Origin: Amphiura filiformis
Lineage: Eukaryota > Echinodermata > Ophiuroidea > Amphilepidida > Amphiuridae
Reading direction: 5' to 3'
DNA length: 64,000 nt
NCBI RefSeq assembly: GCF_039555335.1
Contig: NC_092628.1
Coordinates: 76,014,713-76,078,712, forward strand
Below are positions 48,701-61,500 of this stretch, in pieces (position 1 is the first letter of the stretch; each line of letters starts with the position of its first letter). The position numbers were made by a program, and so were the translations under genes. The notes beneath the pieces were generated by a model, which was not told the DNA's origin, made no database searches, and worked only from the letters and a program-made list of their open reading frames with translations.

Positions 48701-51700
48701 GCTCTTGACATGGAACAATCCATCATTCGCCTCTTGATTATAATAACTACATTTACACTCGTCAATATTTGTGACGTGCCATGTCAAAAGGAGACACTTT
48801 TTTGGCAGGATCATAAATGGAGAAATAGCCAAAAATCTGCCCGGGGTGATTTTTTCACAATTGGGGTTTGTTGCGAATTTGTGATGTTATTAATGTTTAA
48901 AATATTGTCTGATAGTTTCAGACCGGAATATTACTGGCATTTTGTATTTTTTTGAGACATTTTCAAGGTAATTCCTACTCCCAACATTGTCAATAATATT
49001 TTTAAAGGCCGATATCTCAATTTCCAAATTTATAATACCATAACTTACGAACTCAATATCTTCGCTTAGGAATGTCCGATTTCATTGGGGAAAACGGCGT
49101 TGTGGAGCTAAATATCTCTAAAATCTGTAAAACCTCAAAATTGATAACCTGCCCAAAAGTGTCACCTTTTGACATGGCACGTCATTATGATTTATGTGTT
49201 ATCATTTGATTAATTTTGTACTTCTTTGCATACAAATTATCCTCATGGATATTGAAAAGAGATATCACACTTTAACATATTTAGTTATGCTAAATGTATA
49301 ACAATGATTAAATTGCTTATTTATTACAAAAATTATTTGTCATGATTTGAAAATGATATATTATTCCATATATTTTCACCAATGTTTACATCAGGTACAT
49401 TGGCAACAATCCTAACTGTATGAATTTAACAGAAGATGCTGTGAATGGACTTGGAGATGCTTTGCAGGAACTGTAAGTGTATAGTGTATTAAATACCGTA
49501 TTCAACATATCCAGTGGGCACCGTCCTAACCTTTGCCCACTGTGATGATTATCGCCTTGACGTTTAAACCAGTCATTTTAGGGGCGCTTATTAAAACGAT
49601 GAAATGATATTTGAATACACACAGTCACAAGATGTAAATGGTAGATTTTATTAAGGCACATCTATGGAATAAGGGGCGCTTAAACAATTGTCACCTCAAA
49701 AATGTCGAAGGCGCTTATTAGGAGAGTGACACTTCAAAATATTTCGAATACGTCAAGAAATGCAATATGATGCTCTCTAGCTCAAAATGTATTCCCATTT
49801 AGACCCAAGAGCTATATTCAAAACTACTTTTTATCTTTTTAAATTAGATAACTGGAGAGTTTTAAAATTAGTCATACTAGGTGATCTCCCGTCTTTCGGT
49901 CGTAAATCAAAGAGTTTAGATTTGATTGTTGTTGAGTTTTACATGAACAGTGAGGAAAAATCGTTGTCAGAGTGCGGGAAAGAGGCAGGAAAGTATGAAA
50001 CCAGCATAACTTATCTATCTAAATGTTCTTTAATTTGAATTGAATCAATAATAATCAAATTTAACTTTATTTTACAATAAACTTAACAGGAGTTTCCAAG
50101 AAAGCCAGTTTATTGATGTTGGACCTAAAACGTTTGGTTCGTTCATGCACTTGCATAAGTTGTAAGTATCTGTAGACCACTTCCCAACGTCAAAATCTTT
50201 ACAGGAGGCATATTCGGTTCTCGCATGCGCTAGTGACCCTAGAATTTTTCAATCTTAATATCGTATATAGCATTTTACAGAAGATTCGTGCAAAATTTAC
50301 ACGATCTGTGTATATCTTCTACGTGTTAATGTACATAAAGTTTTACATGATCATGCTTAAGGAGTTTATATTACGTATGATCTATCTTTCTTGAAATGTT
50401 GTTTTTCCACTTCTTGGTTTCTCCTTTACTAATAGTTGGAGTCATTTTGATGTGAACGTGGAATTGGAGAATAGTTTCAATAGAATAGAATCCGGCGAAT
50501 GGCACTTTGTTATCATTAAAATTGAAATAATATGACAGAAAACGTATGACAAAAAATTAAGCCTAATTTGAGCAAATGGTAACGAAATTGTATGAAGTAC
50601 AGATAATTTCTGAAATTTGAGTCAGACATCTACTCCAAGCCGATATTAGGCATCAAAAAATTATTTTATGACCAAATATTGCGGGCAAAGTCCTGAAAAT
50701 ATTAAATTATTAATAAAAAGAAATTGATACAATGTGATCTCTCACTCACTCTAGTATAGCTGCAATGTTTTCTGACTCTGAATCAAAAATTTGAAAGACA
50801 ATAAAAATAACTTGGTTGTCCCTGCTGACAAGACTTACATGAAAATCAAATCACTAATCCCATCTCCAAATACAAGAGCAAACGTATCAAAATTTGTAAG
50901 GTGTCAGTGGAGTTGTGTGTAGCATCCATTGATCGGTCTGACCAATACAGCAAAACGCATTCAACAAAGGCCTTGAAGAGTCTGATTTTCATTCATCTTT
51001 CAAGATCAGAAATCCAGATCTTATGCAATCTATTGCTGGCGTTCCATGCCTGGGCATCTGAAGTCATGAAAAGAATCTGAAACATATGCCCCCAGTTGTT
51101 TAGATTTTAGTGTGACAAATCCAATAAATATACTCACTGACTTGAGCTTTCGCCATCCAGGCTGATGGCTTGATCACAAGTGATCTGGTCCACTGCATTT
51201 CCCGCGGTGTTTGGATGCACTCTCACTCCTCGGGATCAAAGTTTGTTTTAGCAGTGGATCATATACGTGACTCAGAGAGAAAGAGCCGTCATTGCGGTTG
51301 ATTGCATTAGCCCCCTTCTTGCGGATCTGAATTGATTCTCTGATTCTTCTTGATACAGCATTTGAGTCTTTGTCTAATATGCTGGCCCCTCCCAATTGAT
51401 TACATGATTTTCTTGGGCGACGTGATCTGTGATCGCCGACTTATGTTGTTCAGATGCTTCTCTATTTGCTCTGGTGAACTTCGTGTCTTGCGGAAGACAT
51501 TATCTTTGCTCAGGTGTTTTGGTCACTGAGCATCTCGTTAACCTTCTGTTCATAATTATCTTTGGTCTGAACTACAGTGCACTTCCCTTTATCAGCACCC
51601 ATTAACATCAGGGCCATCAGCCTGGATGGCGAAAGCTCAAGTCAGTGAGTATATTTATTGGATTTGTCACACTAAAATCTAAACAATTTGATATACAATC

Positions 51701-54245
51701 CTACCGATGCATCTGTTTACGGATATGCACCCAGGCATTTGAATTCGGAGGCATTTTCCAGTGCCACTCCATTGATGGTCTTAACATTTGAAGTGTTGGA
51801 CAAGTTGAGGAGGAGTGTCTTCGTTTTTCCTTCGTTGAGATTCAGGCCCACTGCCTTGCATGCTGCTGCAACAGTGATTCGGCTTTGCTGTTGCTGATTG
51901 ATGTTGCAAGGAAAGTGATGTCATCGGCAAAATCGAGATTTTGGTGGCGGTTCGCTGGATAGCGTCTGCTTTTCCTAGGCTCTATTAAAATCCCTGTTTC
52001 TCCATGTATATTTTGCAATGCGTGGCACATAACATACTTCAGAACTGTGATGAAGATGAATGGTGCCAAAGTGCCACCTTGAAGGACTCCGTAGAGATGA
52101 TAATAGCTGAAGAATTGTCATAAATTACCTATATAGCCCAGGTATATAGCACTACCCGGCACAATGATGTCAGAAATACCATATGCACGAAGAATGTCGA
52201 ACATGCGTTTACTATGAACCGAGTCAAAAGTCTGAAAACCATTGCCATTGGGAGATTCATTTCCCTCATTCCCTCAATTATTCTCCTCAATGCAAGGATC
52301 TTACTAGAATAATAAGCATGCTGTATCTGTGAAATCTTATCCAGGAGGTTTCTTTCTTCTGTGAGATATGATTCCTTAAGCTCTTGACGGAGTTTGATAT
52401 TGTTAGTTGCAGTTTGAAGTTTCATACTGCAGTTACTGTCCGTTTTCCTATACACAATACACAGTGCTCTCACCATTGACGCGCGACCTTTACAAATAGT
52501 CTATGTTAGAAGTATATTGCATTTGCCTAGTTAATATCACTGTGTGAAAAATAACCGGCCAATATTTAAACTATTCTCCAAACTTCTAGCAAATATATTT
52601 CTCTAACATGACCTAAAATTACAGCTAGGTTAGATGTTCAGAAGGGGTCGCACTTTCGTAGAATATGAGTGAGGGCAAAGCATAGCTAGCTCATAGCTAG
52701 CCAACTCCCCGTGTTAATTGAATGGAGATTTGACCGAAAATATTGAGCTATATTGGTAACGGACCGCTCCGTTCTGAAGGATGCAACAAAAAACGGTACA
52801 AGCTACATTTAAACTATTCTATGAAATTCTAGAAAATATAGTTTTGTAACATGTCCTAAATTTTTAGCTAATTTAGGTGTTTGGAGAGGGTCGCACTTTT
52901 GTGTTTTAGGAAGGATATGTAAACGACAGATAACACCAAAAATATGAAGAAATTATTTCCAAACCGTGTTAAGTCAACAATCATTATGTTGCTCATTTTC
53001 AAGAATGCTGGTTAACAAAAAGCAGGCCATTGTCTCATTTCGTGAACAAAGGTCCACATACAATTGTTTCCTTTCGTTTCCTTTATAATCGGTTACCCAA
53101 CTGAAGCTATAATACCAGCTTTATTGCGATATCGCACATGTAAAACAGACACATGTGCACAACCAGAGAAGATCCGATTTAATCAGTTGAGCTGTTTCAA
53201 TGAGTGTTATCTTGGTTTAATAGCTTTTAATGGGGTTTAAGTCCTGCAAAGGTCGAGATGAATTCTACTGTAGACATGACTGCATCATGTAGCCTACTTC
53301 TTGCTGATCACTGACAGTGTGCGCTATCAGAACTAGTCCTGTGACACGGTTACATTTAATCTAAATTTTAGCAATTTTATTAGATTGCCTAATGATGATA
53401 AAGTGTCATCAGCTGAATCCGTTGTTATTGCATGTCATGGAATCAAGAATAGCAAAATAGTTGCTAATACATTCTAATCATGCTAATAGTATAGTATTTT
53501 TTTATTGTTATTAAGTATTATTTTATATTACAGACACTTAGATGGCGTGAATGTGACAGGCACAATGCAAGGGGCGTTCCTCCCTGTAAATGGTCAGGTT
53601 ATGATAAGGCTGTAAGTAAATAAATGACATTTGAGTTGAGTTGACATTTGATTGGTACATCACATGTAGGTCAAACAATTCTTATTCCTTATGACTATTA
53701 TATGCAAGATTTGAACAACGTAGTATTCCATTAATCACAATACAAGTCCAATTGAAACACTTACTGTATGGGACATTTCAAGAGCTAAGGTCTGCTCTTT
53801 TCATCAGCCAGATTATGCACTGATCTGCTTGAGTTGTTGCTAGCTGACAATAACTTCTGAAAATGACAAGTATACGAGATGGGTCAAGGAATCCATCTGG
53901 ATCCGGAGGCGGGGCACCCAATCTATGAACAGAGTTGATATAATTTAGTTAAATGTAATAAAAAATTACATTACGAAATACCAAAGAAAACTAATTTACA
54001 TTTCACAGGATGTTAACCAAGGCACACATATCAAATCTTTCTAACGACATATTCAAGGGACTCGATGCTGTTTATATGCTGTAAGTAATAACCATTATTA
54101 GTTATGCCGCCAATTTCTGTCTATGGTCATTGAGCTATTATAATATGAAACCGATGTTTATGAATGATATTAGCCTCCATTCTACCAGATCTCCGAAATC
54201 AAGTTTTGTTTTGTTTTTCAGTTGAAATGGGTTATTAACAAATTC

Positions 54246-54303
<58 letters not shown>

Positions 54304-55453
54304 TATTATTATTATTATTATTATTATTAGTGTTATTATTATTATTTTTATTGTTACTAGCAAAATACAAGCGCTTCGCGCGGGTAAACACTAGATGAGT
54401 AAATGGGAGCGTTCACTATAACAGGAAGAATTACTGGACAGGTAGAATCATCAAAAAGATACATTTTGATTTGTTATTTATTTATTTAAACCCGTTCCCA
54501 TTTTTTTTCTAAATCTTTTATTTGTTACATTTCCTTTTAGCTTCATTTTTTATTTGCTGCTTGTGATTTCCCGTTTCCATGTTTTTTATTTAATTCTGTT
54601 ATCATTATTATAGCTTCTTTTTTTCTTACATTTCCTGATTAGTTTCTTTCCTTCTTTGTTTCGTTCCCGTTTCATTTAGTTAATTTAACCCGTTGGCCTA
54701 ATTACTCGTACCTCTTTTGTCATTTTAATTTCATTTTTTTTTATAGTATAGGTCTACCGCTTCATTTTGTTTATACAACACACATATTTTTCCGTATACG
54801 TCCTCTCAGAGCGTGTATGCGGACGTGTTCATCTTTATCATAATCCCGTGACCCGTCCATGTACCTTTTTGTCCTTTAATTTTTATTTATTTTTCCTTCT
54901 TTCTGTATTATCATGTCCACTGGTTTCTGGCTCGCAAGTCGCGTGGCTCTGCGCCGTTTACGCGAGCATTGGCGTAGTGCGCATTACGCTCGCGCGCCGA
55001 CGCGCTGCCTGCCAGCTGCAGTGACGCGCAGGCTGGTAACTGATTTTCATAACAAAAACCCCGTCCGTTTTACCCATATTTTCACTGTTTTTGCAGCCAA
55101 TTCTTGACCGATTTCAACCAAATAAAGTCGAGGCAATGTCCCGTATATTCCTCGATCTCCCGTATGAATTTGGCGACATGTGGATCGAAACTGACGGAGC
55201 CTTTTACATAAACCACATACATACATACATACACACATAACACAAGAGTTATATCAGTTGCAGCAAAAAGTGCTCGATGCATTATTGCAGAGCTTATAAT
55301 AATATAAAAATTAGGTATTTATTGCAACCATTGTCATTTTTTGCCTGATGATCGCCGTGCAAACGTGCGTGAAACCAATGGTTGCAATAAATACCTAATT
55401 TTTATATTACATACACACATACATACATACAACATTCCCCTATTTATAGTAAG

Positions 55454-55540
<87 letters not shown>

Positions 55541-58500
55541 TGTAACTCTACTCCAGTTCATGGAGGGAAATTCTGTCTCCTTCGGTGTGATCTCTGTTTT
55601 TCTGTGTTGTTTTGTTACTTGTTACTCTTGGCTACTCCTGCCAATGACACTATATGTCTTGTTTCTTTAAGTTTTTGCACACCGAGGGAGGCTTTCGAAT
55701 TCCTCATAATGGACTGGAGTCAATTCTCCACCATGAACAGTTTTTTAATGTTTTTAAATAATAATATTGTACAATATTTGTATGAGCTTTTGTTGTATGT
55801 TAATGTTTTTATCTTGCAAATAAAATGAAACAAATGAAACAAAACATTATATTTGAATCATACTAGCTTATTCGTATCGTTTGAACATTGTTCTATTACA
55901 GGCATATGAATTGGATGAACCTTAAGTCTCTTCCATGTGGTATCTTTTCTAATCTCTCCATCACCTACATGTTGTAAGTAAAAAAAATTTGATTCAAAAG
56001 AAATATTCATAATTATATGCTACAATGTAACATACATTTCTGAATCTCCTTTAAACTTTTTAAGTTAAGTATCATTTTGCTGTTAAGACTAGGAGCAGCA
56101 GGCATTGTCGTAAAACGGTCTTTCCAATGATTCTTTATGTGGAATATCGCGCGAACATGTTTCCTTGGGGCGCAGAATCGATTTAGGGGCAATTGGTCGA
56201 TTCGGCACCCCCCCCCCCCACACACACACACCCCCACACCACCCAGAGTACGCAACCCGGCTTGCCTCCCCTAGCTACGCCATCGATAGCAGGGCATATG
56301 GTCGAATCCAACGAAAAGTGTACACGGCATGTTCAGGGCCATAACTTAAAAGTATTAATCAATTGACATTCATTTTTGTATTGTGTTTATTCGCCTTGAT
56401 CATACGCTTCGCGCCATATATAATAAGACCCCTTCTGTGAAAAACTTAGACACAGAGACCCCAAAACATGCTATTTTTACCAATTTTTTCAAAATATTTC
56501 TTAAAGTATTTTTAAAAACGTCTAAATCAGTTATGAAAAGAAGTCATTGGATTGAATCTAAATTGATTTCCTGAAAGGCGTGTATTCAAAGATTGCCTGT
56601 TCAATTTTTCACATATTTGTACACAATTATTAATTTTTTGTGATCATTTTTTGAGTGGTATTTTTTACATTACCTACGAATACAATTTTTCATAGCACTA
56701 GATATATCTTTAAAAATGGAAATCACTAATAAATGCGCAATTGATACAAGCTTTGATATGTCCAATACTGAAATGCATTGCATTCGGGCATCTTTATTAT
56801 TGTGTTTAGCTGCCAGAAATTCTAAATGGCACAAAGGTAGGTTTGGTAAAAAATATGCATTACCTCCGAATACATGTTAAAAGCTGTGTCATTTCCACAA
56901 AGTGAGAGAATAGTAAACAATAGTTAAGCAATAGGTGCAGGGTAATACACTCTTTATTTCTACCAAGTTTCAATAGCCTGCGTTTAAATATTTCTGAGAT
57001 GTCAACAATAAAAGCAAGTATTCGTAGGTAAATTTCGGTAACCGAATGTTACCTACGAATACAATTTGACATCATGACAGTATTGTGAAACACCGCCATT
57101 CATGCCAATGCCCATATTGGTACATAACGAAGGCCTGTATGTTTGCTATCAAATCATATGTCAATGAAAGTTGCGAATTCACATACATGCCCACCATGCA
57201 AAACTGAATACGGCTTAATTGTTGAAAAATATGTACTGAAATAGACGATGGTCTGCTCATTTGAAAGAAAAATCAGATTCAAAGAAGATTAGAAGGGATA
57301 AATACTTGGATTTGTCAACTGTCATGTGTGCTTCATTTTAAATGTTTACCGACCTTATGGTGTCTGAGTAATTTGTGTCCAAATTGATTTATTCGAAGGT
57401 AACTTTTGACGTTTTCGCTAAGGTTACCTACGAATACCATGGAAAAAACGACTGTTCTCATTGTCTCATGATCTAGACAACATAATGATGGACCCTGGTA
57501 TAAAGCTAATTGTAGTTGCCCTCAAACGAAAGGCCACAAGACGTAACTGACTCCAAGATGGACTTCACAAGTCTGCAATAACGGTTTTAAGCAAGTTGTG
57601 TGCAATTAAGCAAATTAAAGTCACTTTAGTGCCTTCGTTGCTTACTTCAATACTCTTTCAACCGCTTTGAACCGACATTATTAATACATGATAGGGTCTA
57701 AAGTATCAATAAACGCACATAAAGAAAATGATACATTCAAAGTGCTTTATAAAATGAAGTTTTGATTGGGATATCCACCAAAAGTCTAATTCTTACCTAC
57801 AAATACTGAAATGTTACTTACGAATACAGCATAATACATGACATGTGTAATGAAGTGTCGCTACCAATGGAAATTAATTGTCAAAAACTTTAAGCGGTAC
57901 CCCAGGACACTATTATTACCCATATACGGATTCATTTAACAATTATTTATTATGTAAAATTGCTGATTAACTACTTGTATATCAAAATGAAGTGGTCAAA
58001 ATCTTGCTAAAAGCATCAAAAAATTTTGATCTAAGGTAATAGCATTTATTCATTTGGACGTACCATCTGAAAGAGATCTAAAACTACCATTTTATTAATT
58101 CATTACCATAATAGCAAACTTTAAACCTCTAAACTCAATATAGATATTGTTAAATCGCTCATGTTACCTACGAATACCCGGGTTTGTTCACCTTTTCATT
58201 GTATAAAGCGTTAGGTGTATGCTTATAATTCCTAATATTCTTGAAAACATATATCCTACTCGTTCTTATACAATGTGTAAATTGATTCATACTCATTTGA
58301 TAAATAAAATACAGAAACTGACCTAAACTTCATTTTCAAAAATAAACTAGCATAAATTGACTAAGATCATATTGATCGCGTTATAAAAATAAAACAAATA
58401 TTTTCTGGTTGAGCTAGCATTTTCCTCACACCCTGTGGTCTACATTACACGAAAAAAGCGTTAATGGGAATATTCCATTTGTTTTAGGTTTATTAGTATT

Positions 58501-61500
58501 GCGATAGTGAAAGCATCCTAGTGGTATTCGTAGGTAACATTGGGTTTTGATATCACATTTACTATCACACGTCCTGGATTTATTTTTCAAGATTAGTAAT
58601 GGCACTTTTGGTTCCTATAAGGCCAATATGTCATCAATCAATGGGCAAAAGGAAAAAATTGTGGAGACATTTTTATTTCGGACTTTTATTTTTGGCCCGT
58701 GGACACTTTTGGTTGGATTCGACCATATACATGTAGTGGGTAACTAAGTCAAAAGATGGAATTATGGCTAGGGTTAGAGGGGAATAGTTAAAGAAGAGGT
58801 AAGCGTATACATGTCAAAATATTTAAAAACAACATGTTGACAACATTTTAAAAATGCTGTTGTAGTGCATTTTCAAACAAAACGTTTTAAAACGTTTTTA
58901 TGGGTTTTATAAAACCCGATGTTTATTGTTATTAAAACGTTGTCATGAAAACTAAAAATATAACCCGTTTAAATCGTTTTGTGTTTGATGGGATGCCACA
59001 TATTTGATATCCAATAGCACCCTTGACACAAATATAATTATGCCAAGCCAATAGGTATAAAATAATATATTCATGATGAAGGTGAACACGTTTACTTTAA
59101 TGCACGGTTCTGGAAATACCCTTTCATCAATCAAAATTAAATCTGTTTTCCTTATCATAATCTTCCTATTCTATTTCCAGAGATTTATCATTTAACAGCT
59201 TAAGCAGTCTACCAGATTTTTTCTTATCCTCGTCACCAGACCTATCTAAACTTTACCTGGGACACAACAAACTCCGTGTTATTAGCAACAATACGTTTGC
59301 AGGATTGTATTCGCTACAAGAACTGTAAGTTTTATTCTGTCGTTTGCAATAAATTAATACTTTGCGCAATATACTATTTATTACTTACGGTTAGTGGGTA
59401 AATATTTATAGCCTTTGTTACCCCATATCCTATTTCCAGAATGAATCTAGCTTCTACACCATGGACACGGTCTTTGCATTTACAACTTCTTGAAGAAGAG
59501 CATTCCCAGCACTATTTCAGTCATTAATGACTCGTATTGAAAAGGTTATTGTTCCTACTTAGTGTAGGCTTGAAGAGTCTCAAAGAATGGCCTCTAGCCG
59601 GTAGATATCTGAAACAGTTTGCTACTATACATCCTTAAGAATGTTTTCAGGAGCTTAAACGCCTCAATTATGTCTCCCTGTGCTCTTTTCAATTTCAGTG
59701 AATAGAAGTCCAGGGCTTGAAGTCGTTCTTCTCAGTGTATAGTAGCTGCATTAGTTCATGTACTAACTTCAACTTGGTTGCTCGTCCCTGTACTCTTGTC
59801 TTTCTCAAGCCAAGGTTTCCAGGTAGTATTCAAGATGTGGTTGAATATGGGTCTTGTAAAGGATCATTTTAACACTTTCAGCATCAATATAGTTGACGGA
59901 TCTTCACCCAGGTCCACGTTCCCCAAATGTGCCTAATGTGATACGTGTTTGAAGAGGTGTTAAAATGATACAAGTCCCGTGTTCCATTGCCCACCAACGT
60001 GCCTATGCTATGCACATGGTGTAACAAACCCCATACTCTGTTTTCCCACCAACGTGACTCTCGTACAGTTAAATCGTGTTGCAATGGTTACTGCTGCTTT
60101 CTTACATTGCGTACCTGATTATAATCTGTAATAATCATGGTTATGTAGAATAAGGTCATTTTCCTCCACTATAGATTCCAGCACTCTGTTTTACATTTCA
60201 GTCCCGCATTGCTACTTGTTAGATCACTTTTTGGAACTCTTCCTGATGTTCTTACCATCTTCCTCTTCCTTGTCTAAGCTGCAAATTTTGACATTATCCT
60301 CAAATATCTGTATGCTGCATTCTACGTAAAGGAGGTCGTTAATATTGAGGATGAAGACATTGGCTGACCTTCATGTTACTCCTTTAACTGAAATCTATTT
60401 GTGTCTGTCAGAAAATAATTATATCATTCTACTTAAAAACCTGAAAATTGATATCAACTGCTTCACTATCATCAAGGCAACTTGTAATACCTTCCAATGT
60501 CATCAATTAGTTAAACATAATCGTCCTTGCATTAAACCTTGCTGAATAACTGCACAATACTATAGTCATAAATCACTTGTTCGTTTATTCATACCAATAA
60601 TTTATTCCAATACTTTACAGGATATACAGGATAGACTTACAGGACTGTAGTTTCGAGACTTGATTCTTGCACCTTGTTTTTAATATTGATATAACACTCG
60701 CACTCTTCCAGTCTATGGGAAGTTAAAACCTCTACGGATGCAGTTGATCAGGGGCGCTTGTTAGGTTTCAGGGCATCTAATTTCTCTTTTCAGGTCTTCT
60801 TCTGAAAACACTATGTCTGATTGTGATTGTGTTTCCATCAACTTGCCTCTCCAAATGTGGAACCCTGCCAATGCGTCCATCACATTTTGTGAAAATGGAC
60901 TGGAAAATGCTAGCTACTTCTACATCGCTTTCTGTTAAGTCACTATTACAGAGGATGTGTACTTTGTCTAGATACTTGCGTCAAAAGCTCACGTAAATTA
61001 CCAAGTTTAGGCTTAGCTGTTGGAAGAAATTTAATTAATATCCATATCGAAATTGTGTTGTTTACTTGCAGTTATCTCTACGAAAATGACATTCATGTTA
61101 TAAATGGACAACCTTTTATGTATACCAACTTAGCGAGCTTGTAAGTATGGTCATCCATTTATATATACCAACTTTGTGCGTTTGTAGTGTAGAGAACCTT
61201 AATAATTATGTATTCCAACTTAGTTTTTTGCTCAAAACCTCGAAAGAGGTCGTACCGTTAAGTATGGACAACCTTCCATGTGTATCAACTTATCGCGCTT
61301 GGAAGTATGATCAACCTTTAGCGTGCTTGTTAGTATGGACAACCTTTTATGTTGTTACGCTTATAGTAAGTATGGTCAACCTTTTATTTATACCAACTTA
61401 GCGCGCTTGTAAATATGGACAACCTTTCCCTTTCATGTATACCAACTTACCGCGCTTGTATGGATAACCTTTTCAGTATTAGTGCGCTTGTAAGTACGAG

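Noticed and set aside
55334-55670. Poly-Asn and poly-Leu open frames
   Set aside because: Translation of an (ATT)n microsatellite.
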